Shown: positions 25,087 through 33,148 of the stretch, one piece after another
Layout of the letters: each line of letters opens with the position of its first letter
Numbering within the stretch: position 1 is the stretch's first letter
Assembly (NCBI RefSeq): GCF_003985155.1
Contig: NZ_ML133696.1
Span: forward strand, 57,691-121,690
DNA length: 64,000 bases
Reading direction: 5' to 3'
Origin: Rhizobium vallis
Lineage (GTDB): Bacteria > Pseudomonadota > Alphaproteobacteria > Rhizobiales > Rhizobiaceae
Notes under the pieces: generated by a model
Database searches by the model: none
What the model was told of the DNA's origin: nothing
What the model saw: only the letters and a program-made list of their open reading frames with translations
Program-made: the position numbers and the translations under genes

Positions 25087-25326
25087 GTGTCCAATGCAGA
25101 AAAGTTCATCGTCCTTCCCTATCGCAAGAACCGCGGCAACCTCGTGCCCGGTGAAATGCGGCAGGCCTCGAATGCCGTCAGCGCGGAGAAAATCGCCTCG
25201 GCGATGGCTGAGCGTTTCGTCGGCGTCGCGGCCTATGCCGTGATGGTCGATGAGGAGACCGGCGACATGTCCTCGCCGCGGCTGCTTGCCAAATACGGCG
25301 AGATTGCCGATCTCAACGCCGCCTGA
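25087..25326 (+). CDS. Small conserved hypothetical protein
   Basis: 79 residues from a GTG at 25087 (SNAEKFIVLPYRKNRGNLVPGEM is the opening, given here only in outline). A longer frame starting at 24985 would run through the palindromic hairpin, so is unlikely. The C-terminal half ends DEETGDMSSPRLLAKYGEIADLNAA-like, acidic and without hydrophobic segments. I recognise no domain. It lies 15 bp before the DUF2161 gene and probably shares its transcript. Confidence 0.55.
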   Translation: MSNAEKFIVLPYRKNRGNLVPGEMRQASNAVSAEKIASAMAERFVGVAAYAVMVDEETGDMSSPRLLAKYGEIADLNAA

Positions 25327-25341
25327 GGCGCGGTTTTCAGC

Positions 25342-26022
25342 ATGGAGACGACGCTCTACCTGCCGGTCAAAGCGTTCCTGGAAGCGGCCGGCTATGCCGT
25401 GAAGGGCGAAGTCGGCGGATGCGATCTCGTCGGCCTCAGCGAAGTCGAGCCGCCCGTCGTGGTGATCTGCGAACTGAAGCTCTCCTTCAATCTTGAACTG
25501 ATCCTTCAAGCGGTCGACCGGGCGTCGATGAGCGATGAGGTCTGGATAGCGGCGCGCGTTTCGGCCAAGGGGCGGGGGCGCGAGACCGACAAACGCTACC
25601 GCGACCTTTGCCGGCGTCTCGGCATCGGCATGCTCGGCGTCTCCGATGGCGGTGAGGTCAGCGTCATCGTCAGTTCCGTCTCGCCGATGCCGCGCACCAA
25701 TCCGAAGCGGCGGACGCGTCTCGTCAAGGAGCATCAGCGCCGCCGTGGCGATCCCGCCGTCGGCGGCGGTTCGCGGGCGCCGATCATGACCGCCTATCGC
25801 CAGCAGGCGCTGCTTTGCGCGGCCGCGCTCGACAGGGGAATTGTGCGCCCACGGGATATGAAGGCGCTGACGCCCAAGGCCGGTCCGATCCTGCGCGACA
25901 ATGTCTATGGATGGTTCGAGCGCCAGGAAAAGGGCGTCTATGCCCTGACGCCGGCAGGGCAGGCCGCTCTTCTGCGATGGCCGCAATCTGTCCAGCCCGA
26001 TCCCGCTTCCTCGGCGCTGTAG
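25342..26022 (+). CDS. DUF2161 family, putative PD-(D/E)XK-type phosphodiesterase
   Basis: 226 residues. The N-terminal half looks like a PD-(D/E)XK nuclease fold: LPVKAFLEAAGYAVKGEVGGCDLVG supplies the Asp, and VVICELKLSFNLELILQAVDR gives the E-x-K and following helix. The C-terminal half (RQQALLCAAALDRG, LRDNVYGWFERQEKGVYALT) resembles a winged-helix element. DUF2161 members are annotated as putative phosphodiesterases without known substrates. It is downstream of trpE(G) and the small hypothetical gene. No restriction-modification or phage genes are near, so a defence role is not supported by context. Confidence 0.8.
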   Translation: METTLYLPVKAFLEAAGYAVKGEVGGCDLVGLSEVEPPVVVICELKLSFNLELILQAVDRASMSDEVWIAARVSAKGRGRETDKRYRDLCRRLGIGMLGVSDGGEVSVIVSSVSPMPRTNPKRRTRLVKEHQRRRGDPAVGGGSRAPIMTAYRQQALLCAAALDRGIVRPRDMKALTPKAGPILRDNVYGWFERQEKGVYALTPAGQAALLRWPQSVQPDPASSAL

Positions 26023-26135
26023 CGGGATTGCGCATCCTGCGCCCGCGCTTGTCTGTCGGGGCGGCAACAGCTGTGAAGGACGTGTCATTCTCTTTGACAA
26101 ATCCTTCATCATCGCCCATATCAGCTTCAACTGGG

Positions 26136-26172
26136 CCGCCTGCGCGATATTCGCGTGGGCGGTTTTGCATTT
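26136..26172 (+). terminator. Intrinsic terminator upstream of the CDF gene
   Basis: CCGCCTGCGCGA (26136-26147) pairs with TCGCGTGGGCGG (26151-26162), 12 bp with two G-U pairs, followed by TTTTGCATTT. It ends about 47 bp before the CDF start and 114 bp after DUF2161. It terminates the upstream transcript or acts as an attenuator in the CDF leader. Confidence 0.75.
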
Positions 26173-26218
26173 CAATGGCTTAGACCCTGCAATTCATTCG
26201 CAACCGCAGGAGGACGAT

Positions 26219-27133
26219 ATGAGCGACAACGGCGATCTTACGGTTCGAAAGCTGGCGATGTGGGGAATTCCGCTGTCGCTCGGCGTCATGGGGCTGAAGA
26301 TGGTGGCCTGGTGGGTCACCGGCTCGGTGGCGCTGCTGTCGGACGGGCTCGAATCGACGGTCAACGTCGTTGCCGCCTTCGTCGCCTTCTTCGTCATCCG
26401 CTATGCGCAGAAGCCGGCCGATCACGACCACCCCTTCGGCCATCACAAGGCGGAATATCTCTCCGCCGTCACCGAGGGAGTGTTGATCGTCGTTGCCGCA
26501 CTGCTGATCGTCAACGAGGCGATCGGTTATCTCGCCGCGCCGCGCATGCTCGATGCGCCGGTTCTCGGCCTTGCGATCAATTTCGCGGCCGGCGTCATCA
26601 ATGCGGTCTGGGCACGGCTCTTAATCCGGATCGGGCGCACACACCGGTCGGCCGCGCTTGCGGCGGACGGCCAGCACATCATGTCCGACGTCGTCACTTC
26701 GGTCGGCGTGCTCATCGGTCTGCTGCTGGCGCTGGCGACCGGTTATGCGATCTTCGATCCGGTGCTTGCCATCCTCGTTGCCGTCAACATCATCTATCAG
26801 GGCTGGAAGGTGATCTCGCAATCGATCGGCGGTCTGATGGACCAGGCGGTCGAACCGCAGGAAGAGGAGGCGATCAAACAGGCGATCGCCACCCATGCGG
26901 CGGGTTCGATCGGCGTGCATGATTTGAAGACGCGCCGCGCCGGCACCGTTACTTTCATCGATTTTCACCTGGTGGTGCCCGGCACTATGTCCGTGCGGCA
27001 GGCGCATGATATATGCGACCGCCTTGAGGATGCCATCAGGATGGTTCACGAGGGCGCCAAAATCGCCATTCATGTGGAGCCGGAGGGCGAAAAAGCCCAT
27101 GGCATCCGCGTCAAAGTCGTCAAGGAGGCATGA
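26219..27133 (+). CDS. Cation diffusion facilitator family metal transporter
   Basis: 304 residues; ATG at 26219 follows AGGAGG. Five to six transmembrane segments, with the metal-site motifs SDGLESTVN in segment two, HDHPFGHHKAEYLSA after it, and DGQHIMSDVVTSVGVLIG in segment five (the two Asp-containing sites of CDF exporters). The C-terminal cytoplasmic domain carries GVHDLKTRRAG, FIDFHLVVPG and HDICDRLEDAI. It exports a divalent cation, zinc, iron or manganese, in exchange for protons; specificity is not clear. The stop overlaps the queF start region, so the two are translationally coupled. Confidence 0.92.
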   Translation: MSDNGDLTVRKLAMWGIPLSLGVMGLKMVAWWVTGSVALLSDGLESTVNVVAAFVAFFVIRYAQKPADHDHPFGHHKAEYLSAVTEGVLIVVAALLIVNEAIGYLAAPRMLDAPVLGLAINFAAGVINAVWARLLIRIGRTHRSAALAADGQHIMSDVVTSVGVLIGLLLALATGYAIFDPVLAILVAVNIIYQGWKVISQSIGGLMDQAVEPQEEEAIKQAIATHAAGSIGVHDLKTRRAGTVTFIDFHLVVPGTMSVRQAHDICDRLEDAIRMVHEGAKIAIHVEPEGEKAHGIRVKVVKEA

Positions 27134-27597
27134 TGCCGAATACAGATGTTTCCAGCCTGTCGATGCTGGGTCAGCAGACCGAAACCGCCAAATCGCCTGA
27201 GGAAGCGGTGCTTGAAAAAGTGCCCTCCAACCATGCCGGCACGGACTATGTGGTGCGCTTCACCGCACCGGAATTCACTTCACTTTGCCCGATGACCGGG
27301 CAGCCGGATTTCGCCCATATCGTCATCGATTACATTCCGGGCGAATGGCTGGTGGAGTCGAAGTCGCTGAAGCTCTTCCTGCATTCGTTCCGCAATCACG
27401 GCGCCTTCCACGAGGATTGCTCGATCTATATCGCCAAGCGCATCGTCGAGCTGCTCGATCCCAAGTGGCTCCGGATCGGCGCCTACTGGTATCCGCGCGG
27501 CGGCATTCCGATCGACGTTTTCTGGCAGACGGGCAAGCCGCCGGAAGGCGTGTGGCTGCCGGAGCAGGGCGTCGCCACCTATCGTGGACGTGGGTGA
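27133..27597 (+). CDS. queF: NADPH-dependent 7-cyano-7-deazaguanine reductase QueF
   Basis: Reduces preQ0 to preQ1 in queuosine synthesis, unimodular YkvM-type of 154 residues. FTSLCPMTGQPDF holds the thioimide-forming Cys52, and WLVESKSLKLFLHSFRNHGAFHE contains the NADPH/substrate motif. I use ATG 27133, five bases after AGGAGG; ATG 27130 is too close to the SD. The start codon overlaps the CDF stop. No queC, queD or queE is nearby, so only the last reduction step is encoded here. Why a metal exporter is coupled to queF is not obvious. Confidence 0.95.
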   Translation: MPNTDVSSLSMLGQQTETAKSPEEAVLEKVPSNHAGTDYVVRFTAPEFTSLCPMTGQPDFAHIVIDYIPGEWLVESKSLKLFLHSFRNHGAFHEDCSIYIAKRIVELLDPKWLRIGAYWYPRGGIPIDVFWQTGKPPEGVWLPEQGVATYRGRG

Positions 27598-27642
27598 GGA
27601 GCGATCGGGCGCAGCCCGAGCAATCGATAGTTCTTCCTTCAA

Positions 27643-27690
27643 CGCAATTCCGGACGAAAAACCGCTTCGCACTTTTTCTGGAATTGCTCT
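27643..27690. repeat. Rhizobial palindromic intergenic repeat (CCGAAAA...TTTTCGG-like family, divergent copy)
   Basis: CGCAATTCCGGACGAAAAA, the centre CCGCTTCGCAC, and TTTTTCTGGAATTGCTC. It has the same plan as 11157-11204 and 63873-63917, with different outer arms (GCAATTCC/GGAATTGC). It lies 45 bp after queF. Confidence 0.65.
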
Positions 27691-27790
27691 GAATCGATTG
27701 CAGCGACGAACGCCCTGAGCCCAAGCGAAGGGCCGGGCAACGGCGCGGCAATCGAATACAAATTGCCGCCCATTCCCTGGCTATTAGACC

Positions 27791-28573
27791 TCAAACATCC
27801 GTAACGTCGCCGGACGAGTCGTCACTGTAATCATCGCCGTCGTCGTAATCGGCCTGCTGAATATTGTCGTTGTCCTTGTCGTCGGCATTATCCGAAGCCT
27901 GGCGCGTGCCGTCATTGCCATAATAGTTGTTGATGACGGTTTCCTCGGTCGGCGCGCTGGCATTGCCGAAGGGGTTGGCGCCGAAGGGCGAGCCCAAACC
28001 GAGCGAGGACATGTGATTGCCGAAGATGCCGCTCAGCGAATTGGCAAGCAGCATGCCGCCGGCAACGCCCGCCGCCGTGCCGAGTGCGCCGTGCAGGAAG
28101 CTGCCGCCGGCCGAGGGGGCTGAGGCCTGCTGGCTCCATGGACCGGTCGGCTGCTGCGACATCTGGCGCGCGTTGCTGTCGTAGCCACGGGGCTCGTCAT
28201 AGCCGCGGGAGGGCTGGCCCCAAGGGCCGGGATTGGAGGGGCCGGGATTGGAGGGAACAGGCGCGGGCTGCTGCGTCTGCGTATTGCCGAAGATCGAGCT
28301 CAGGAAGCCGCCACCCTGTTCGGCCTGGCGGTGCTCACTCGCGCCGGCTTCCAGCTGGCGGACATACTCTTCGAGTTCCTTGATATGGTTGGCGGCTGCC
28401 TCCAAGCCCTTTTCCTGAACGATGACGGCCTGGGCCAGATAGTAGGTGGCCGACGGCTGCTCGCGTGTCGCCTGGTCTATCAGGGCTTCGGCCTCGCGGT
28501 CGCGCGGCTGGGCGGCTGCCGTGCGCACGCGGTCGAAGAGGGCGGTCAGCAATTGGCGTTCTTCCGGTGACAT
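27791..28573 (-). CDS. DUF2076 domain protein
   Basis: 260 residues from the ATG at 28573, after GGAG. The N-terminal MSPEERQLLTALFDRVR and PSATYYLAQAVIVQEKGLEAA are characteristic of DUF2076. A flexible Pro/Gly/Gln region follows (about 90-170), then a hydrophobic FLHGALGTAAGVAGGMLLAN segment, and an extremely acidic Asp-rich tail. The family is sometimes described as periplasmic, but no classical signal peptide is seen. Function unknown. Divergent from clpP. Confidence 0.85.
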   Translation of the reverse strand: MSPEERQLLTALFDRVRTAAAQPRDREAEALIDQATREQPSATYYLAQAVIVQEKGLEAAANHIKELEEYVRQLEAGASEHRQAEQGGGFLSSIFGNTQTQQPAPVPSNPGPSNPGPWGQPSRGYDEPRGYDSNARQMSQQPTGPWSQQASAPSAGGSFLHGALGTAAGVAGGMLLANSLSGIFGNHMSSLGLGSPFGANPFGNASAPTEETVINNYYGNDGTRQASDNADDKDNDNIQQADYDDGDDYSDDSSGDVTDV

Positions 28574-28804
28574 GTCCAGTCTCCTGTTGATCTCGTATGG
28601 CGGTTGCCACGTGAAGGGTGAGGTAGGAACCGATTCTGGCTTTTCAAAGCCTTTCACCGTTACATTTCAGTAAGGCTTGCAGAACGGCGCGCGGCTTCTT
28701 AAGGATATCTCCACCGCTTCGGTGCCTTGTGTTTTTCCCGCATTGTTTTAGGCATTGAGTCGCACTATGTGCGAGGAACCCGAATTCATCTCCGAGAGGT
28801 TCGA

Positions 28805-29389
28805 ATGAACGACGAAGAACAAGACGACAAGACGAAGGAACTGCCGCTCGGCAAGGAAACGGAGGCGAATCTTTTCAAGTCGCGTTCGATCTTCATCTAT
28901 GGACCGATCAACCAGGAACTGGCGCAGAAGGTCTGCTCGCAGCTCGTGGCGCTTGCCGCGGCCAGCGACGAGGACATTCGCATCTATGTCAATTCGCCCG
29001 GCGGTCACGTCGAATCCGGCGATTCCATCCATGACATGATCAAGTTCATCAAGCCGAAGGTCTGGATGATCGGTACGGGCTGGGTCGCCTCGGCCGGCGC
29101 GTTGATTTATGTCGCGGCTCCCAAAGAGCGGCGCCTGTGCCTGCCGAACACGCGCTTCCTGCTGCACCAACCCTCGGGCGGCACGCGCGGCATGGCATCC
29201 GACATCGAGATCCAGGCACGCGAAATCATCAAGATGAACGAGCGCCTGAACAAGATCATGGCTGAGGCCACCGGCCAGCCGCTCGACAAGATCGCCAAGG
29301 ATACCGATCGCGACTATTGGCTTTCGGCCGAAGAGGCGAAGGACTATGGCCTCGTTTCGCGGATCGTGACGTCGCAGTCCGATATCTGA
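28805..29389 (+). CDS. clpP: ATP-dependent Clp protease proteolytic subunit (ClpP)
   Basis: 194-residue ClpP peptidase. The catalytic triad is visible: Ser96 in GWVASAGAL, His121 in FLLHQPSGG and Asp170 in DTDRDYWLS. The oxyanion segment IYVNSPGGHVESGDSI is conserved. The site around the serine (VASAGA rather than the common AASMGA) marks it as one of the extra rhizobial ClpP paralogues, not the main clpP next to clpX and lon, neither of which is here. I start at ATG 28805, after GAGAGG. A strong terminator follows. Confidence 0.92.
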   Translation: MNDEEQDDKTKELPLGKETEANLFKSRSIFIYGPINQELAQKVCSQLVALAAASDEDIRIYVNSPGGHVESGDSIHDMIKFIKPKVWMIGTGWVASAGALIYVAAPKERRLCLPNTRFLLHQPSGGTRGMASDIEIQAREIIKMNERLNKIMAEATGQPLDKIAKDTDRDYWLSAEEAKDYGLVSRIVTSQSDI

Positions 29390-29415
29390 GCTTCCAAGCT
29401 CAAGCTGTTAAGAAC

Positions 29416-29454
29416 CGCCCTTGCCTGCCGATCGCAGGCGAGGGCGTTTTGTTT
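29416..29454 (+). terminator. Rho-independent terminator of clpP
   Basis: A 13-bp stem (29416-29428 with 29434-29446, one G-U pair) with a five-base loop is followed by TTTTGTTT. It lies 27 bp after the clpP stop. Confidence 0.92.
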
Positions 29455-29570
29455 CAGACGATGCTTGCGGTCATCCATCGCGAGGGTTGGACCGAAAGGG
29501 CTGATTCCGGCCTTGCGCGGGCGGCGATCGTCATGCTCCATGCGCCATTCCCGCAGCAGCGAGTTCCGCC

Positions 29571-30770
29571 ATGCTCAAAGATTTTTCCGTCCAGGCCCTG
29601 TTCATGGGCCTGCTTGCCGCTTTCGTGGGTTCCGCCAGTTCCTTCGCCGTCGTCCTGCATGGGCTGCAGACGGTGGGTGCAACGGATGCGCAGGCGGCTT
29701 CGGGGCTGATGGCGCTGTCGATCTCCATGGGCGTCTGCGCGATCGTGCTGAGTGCGGTAACGCGATCGCCGATCAGCATTGCCTGGTCGACGCCGGGCGC
29801 TGCGCTGCTTGCAAGTACCGGGGCGATCGAGGGCGGCTTCAATGCGGCCGTCGGGGCATTCCTGATCTGTGCAGCGCTGATCGTCGTCGCCGGGCTGTTC
29901 AAGCCGCTCGGCCGGGCGGTTGCCGCCATTCCCGCGCCGCTCGCCAATGCAATGCTCGCCGGCGTGCTGATCGGGCTTTGCTTCGCGCCGGTGAAGGCGA
30001 TCGGCTTCAATCCGCTGTTCGGGTTGCCGATCGTCATTTCCTGGATCGTCGTCGGCGCTTTCAAGCGCCTCTGGGCGGTGCCGGCCGCACTTGCAGCCTT
30101 CGTGCTGGTGCTTGCCTTCGGCATCGACATTCCCGACGGCGCTTTCGCCTCGCTTGAGCAATCACTGGTGCCGTCGGCGGAATTCGTCTGGCCGGTGTTC
30201 AACCTTGCCGCTTTCATCTCGATCGCGCTGCCGCTTTTCATCGTGACCATGGCCTCGCAGAACATTCCCGGTATCGCCGTCCTGAAGGTCCATCATTATG
30301 ATCCGAAGCCCGGTCCGCTCTTTGCCGTCACCGGCTTCTTCTCTTTGCTTTCGGCGCCTTTCGGCGGTCACGCCGTCAATCTGGCGGCGATCACGGCGGC
30401 AATGTGCGCGGGCCAAGATGCGCATGCCGATCCCAAACGGCGCTATTGGGCATCGTTGAGTGCCGGCGTGGGCTATATCATTCTCGGGCTGCTCGCCGGT
30501 GCGGTCACGGCCTTCGTCGCCTTGGCACCTCCCATCCTGATCGAGGCGGTGGCGGGGCTGGCGCTGGTCGGCGCCTTCTCATCCTCGGCGATGTCGGCTT
30601 TCCAGGCGCCGGAATCGCGCGAGGCGGCGGCGATCACTTTCCTCGTCACCGCATCCGGCGTTTCCTTCGGCGGCATTTCAGGCGCCTTTTGGGGATTGAT
30701 CGCGGGCGGCCTGATGCTCGCACTGTCGCAACTGGTGAAGATGGGGAAAGGCGGGGCTCAGCCGAAATGA
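29571..30770 (+). CDS. benE: BenE-family benzoate/H+ symporter-like transporter
   Basis: 399 residues, almost wholly hydrophobic with about twelve membrane segments. BenE signatures include RSPISIAWSTPGAALLAST, PAPLANAMLAGVLIGLCFAPV, LPLFIVTMASQNIPGIAVL and APFGGHAVNLAAITAAMCAG. It would import benzoate or a similar aromatic acid; no benzoate catabolic genes are adjacent, so the substrate is uncertain. It begins 116 bp after the clpP terminator and has its own promoter by inference. The leuA leader starts 62 bp downstream. Confidence 0.9.
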   Translation: MLKDFSVQALFMGLLAAFVGSASSFAVVLHGLQTVGATDAQAASGLMALSISMGVCAIVLSAVTRSPISIAWSTPGAALLASTGAIEGGFNAAVGAFLICAALIVVAGLFKPLGRAVAAIPAPLANAMLAGVLIGLCFAPVKAIGFNPLFGLPIVISWIVVGAFKRLWAVPAALAAFVLVLAFGIDIPDGAFASLEQSLVPSAEFVWPVFNLAAFISIALPLFIVTMASQNIPGIAVLKVHHYDPKPGPLFAVTGFFSLLSAPFGGHAVNLAAITAAMCAGQDAHADPKRRYWASLSAGVGYIILGLLAGAVTAFVALAPPILIEAVAGLALVGAFSSSAMSAFQAPESREAAAITFLVTASGVSFGGISGAFWGLIAGGLMLALSQLVKMGKGGAQPK

Positions 30771-30831
30771 CGGAAAGGCGGCGCGCCGCGAGGGCTTGCC
30801 AGTTCCGCTGCCCAAGGTTATAAGCGCGGCC

Positions 30832-30957
30832 ATGAAGACCACTGGCGCCAAGATTTCAGAGACGATTGCACGCGGCCGCATTGCCCTGCGTGACAACTCG
30901 CGCGCCCTGACCTCGCTTCTTCTCCTCGGCCTTACGCGCGGTTGCCGGGTCCGTTGA
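30832..30957 (+). CDS. leuL: leu leader peptide (41 aa, four consecutive Leu codons)
   Basis: A frame from ATG 30832 encodes a 41-residue peptide with SLLLLGL, the run CTT CTT CTC CTC, plus further Leu codons before and after. It is followed directly by a long GC-rich hairpin and, 156 bp later, by leuA. Leader peptides with Leu runs before leuA have been proposed for alphaproteobacteria by comparative studies. The length is somewhat greater than classical leaders, and the frame up to the Leu run could start later. Confidence 0.75.
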   Translation: MKTTGAKISETIARGRIALRDNSRALTSLLLLGLTRGCRVR

Positions 30958-30999
30958 GGAGCGCCCGGCGGCCGAGAGCCCGCCCGGCCATCGCTCCTC
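30956..30999 (+). promoter_or_regulatory. leuA attenuator hairpin
   Basis: GAGGAGCG (30956-30963), starting within the leader stop codon, pairs with CGCTCCTC (30992-30999); inside, GGCGG pairs with CCGCC. No long U tract follows (ACTCACTTTC), so it may be a pause or antiterminator and the terminator may be formed by another pairing. Confidence 0.55.
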
Positions 31000-31113
31000 G
31001 CGACTCACTTTCAAAATTGACCTAACGACCGACGAAGGTCCGCATTTGTTTATCGCCAAGCCCGATGCGATCGGCTAAGAGCGGGGCAAATGCCGGGACG
31101 AGGAGACAAGACA

Positions 31114-32832
31114 ATGGACAATACCACCAGCCGATCCTCCACAAAGGGCATGCCCGACGCCGCGGTGAAATACCGCCCTTATCCGCAGGTGAACATTCCC
31201 GACCGCACCTGGCCGACCAAGACCATCACCAAGGCGCCGGTCTGGTGCTCGGTTGACCTGCGCGATGGCAACCAGGCGCTTGTTGATCCGATGGGCCACG
31301 ACCGCAAGGCCCGCATGTTCCATCTGCTGCTCGAGATGGGCTTCAAGGAAATCGAGATCGGCTTCCCCTCGGCTTCGCAGACCGATTTCGATTTCGCCCG
31401 CTGGTGCGTGGAAGAGGGCAATGTGCCCGCCGACGTCTCGCTGCAGGTGCTGGTGCAGTGCCGCCCGGAACTCATCACCCGCACCTTCGAAGCGCTGGAA
31501 GGCGCAAACCGGCCGATCGTGCATTTCTACAACTCGACCAGCGAGCTGCAGCGACGCGTCGTCTTTGCCAAGGATGTGCAGGGCATCAAGCAGATCGCCG
31601 TCGATGCCGCCAAGATGATTACCGACATGGCGGCCAAGGCTGGGGGTGGCTACCGTTTCGAATATTCGCCCGAGAGCTTTACCGGCACGGAACTCGAAGT
31701 GGCGCTGGAAATCTGCAATGGTGTCATCGAGGTCGTCAAGCCGACGGCCGATAACAAGCTGATCATCAACCTGCCGTCCACCGTCGAGATGGCGACGCCG
31801 AACGTCTATGCCGACCAGATCGAATGGATGTGCCGCAACCTCGACAATCGCGAGAACCTGATTATTTCGCTGCATCCGCATAACGACCGCGGCACGGGCA
31901 TTGCCGCTGCCGAACTGGCGTTGCTGGCAGGTGCCGACCGCGTCGAAGGTACGCTCTTCGGCAATGGCGAGCGCACCGGCAATGTCGATATGGTGACGAT
32001 GGCGCTGAACATGTTCACGCAAGGGGTCGATCCCGAGATCGACTGCTCGAATATCGAGCGTATCAAGGAAGTGTTCGAATATTCGAACCAGATGGCGATC
32101 GGCGAGCGGCACCCCTATGTTGGTGAACTGGTCTATACGGCCTTCTCCGGTTCGCACCAGGATGCGATCAACAAGGGCATGAAGGCCGCGCAGGTCGCCA
32201 ACCATCCCGTATGGGAAGTCCCATATCTGCCGATCGATCCGCGTGACGTCGGCCGTTCCTACGAGGCGATCATCCGCATCAACTCGCAGTCCGGCAAGGG
32301 CGGCATCGCCTATATCCTCCAGCAGGATTATGGGCTGAACCTGCCGCGCAACCTGCAAGTCGAGTTCCGCGAGGACATCCAGCGCATCACCGACGTCGAG
32401 GGCAAGGAGCTTCCCTCGAAGCGTATCCATGACCGCTTCATCGAGCGCTACGTGACGCAGCCGGGCGCACGCCTCAGGTTCGTCGACCACCACACCTATC
32501 CCGACACGGAGCGCAAGGGTCAGCGGATCGTCGCGGCCGAGATCACCGACAATGGCGAGATCAAGCGCATCGAAGGGCGCGGCAACGGTCCGATCGACGG
32601 CTTCATCAACGCGCTGTCGCACTATCTCGGCATCGAAATGTCGGTCGAGGACTATTCCGAGCATTCGCTGCAGCACGGCTCGAACGCGGCGGCGATCTCC
32701 TATGTCGAGACCTCCTATCCCGGCGGCAAGCTCTTCGGCGCGGGCATCAACACCAACATCGTCGCGGCATCGCTGGAAGCGATCGTCTCGGCGGCGAACC
32801 GGGTGCTTGAGGTGAAGGCCGGCAAGGCCTGA
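31114..32832 (+). CDS. leuA: 2-isopropylmalate synthase
   Basis: First committed enzyme of leucine synthesis, condensing 2-ketoisovalerate with acetyl-CoA. The 572-residue protein is the long LeuA2-like type common in rhizobia. Visible are SVDLRDGNQAL (metal/substrate, about 47-57), EIEIGFPSASQTDFDF, SLHPHNDRGTGIAAAE (metal-binding His pair) and GTLFGNGERTGNVD, plus a C-terminal regulatory domain (about 430-570) for leucine feedback. I start at ATG 31114, eight bases after AGGAG; a start at 31090 is less likely. Expression is probably attenuated through leuL. A 10-bp hairpin follows. Confidence 0.95.
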   Translation: MDNTTSRSSTKGMPDAAVKYRPYPQVNIPDRTWPTKTITKAPVWCSVDLRDGNQALVDPMGHDRKARMFHLLLEMGFKEIEIGFPSASQTDFDFARWCVEEGNVPADVSLQVLVQCRPELITRTFEALEGANRPIVHFYNSTSELQRRVVFAKDVQGIKQIAVDAAKMITDMAAKAGGGYRFEYSPESFTGTELEVALEICNGVIEVVKPTADNKLIINLPSTVEMATPNVYADQIEWMCRNLDNRENLIISLHPHNDRGTGIAAAELALLAGADRVEGTLFGNGERTGNVDMVTMALNMFTQGVDPEIDCSNIERIKEVFEYSNQMAIGERHPYVGELVYTAFSGSHQDAINKGMKAAQVANHPVWEVPYLPIDPRDVGRSYEAIIRINSQSGKGGIAYILQQDYGLNLPRNLQVEFREDIQRITDVEGKELPSKRIHDRFIERYVTQPGARLRFVDHHTYPDTERKGQRIVAAEITDNGEIKRIEGRGNGPIDGFINALSHYLGIEMSVEDYSEHSLQHGSNAAAISYVETSYPGGKLFGAGINTNIVAASLEAIVSAANRVLEVKAGKA

Positions 32833-32845
32833 TATCCGGAAAGTC

Positions 32846-32880
32846 TCAGGCCGCGATCGTCTTGGTACGGCGCGGCCTGA
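32846..32880 (+). terminator. 10-bp hairpin after leuA
   Basis: TCAGGCCGCG (32846-32855) pairs perfectly with CGCGGCCTGA (32871-32880) around a 15-nt loop, 13 bp after the stop. There is no U tract. Confidence 0.6.
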
Positions 32881-32931
32881 CGATTAGGCTGGTTTCGTTG
32901 GGTGCAAGCAATGAAAGGCGTACCGTGTAGC

Positions 32932-33086
32932 CCCCTCATCCGCCCTACGGGCACCTTCTCCCCGAGGGGAGAAGAGGGAGCAAGCCGCTCGCTATGCCTT
33001 CTCACCACAGATGCTTTTAGGAGCCGAGACGTTGCCACATGTCTCTTCTCCCCTCGGGGAGAAGGTGCCGGCAGGCGGATGAGGGG
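32932..33086. repeat. Large inverted repeat of RIME-like elements
   Basis: Two inverted copies of a 45-bp element lie at 32932-32976 and 33043-33086, each with its own CTTCTCCCC/GGGGAGAAG hairpin; a 25-bp stretch is identical between them. The design matches the rhizobium-specific intergenic mosaic elements as I know them. It accounts for most of the 316-bp gap 32833-33148, in which I see no gene. Confidence 0.8.
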
Positions 33087-33148
33087 CGGCTGATGGTCGA
33101 TGTTGCTTCGTTGGCACGCCCACCGTTCGCCACATACGACAGCCGGCA

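Noticed and set aside
25342..26022. DUF2161 as part of a defence island
   Set aside because: Neighbours are tryptophan synthesis, metal export and queuosine genes; no restriction, phage or mobile genes.
31075..32676. Long minus-strand open frame opposite leuA
   Set aside because: Shadow frame; leuA on the plus strand has all family motifs and a proper SD.
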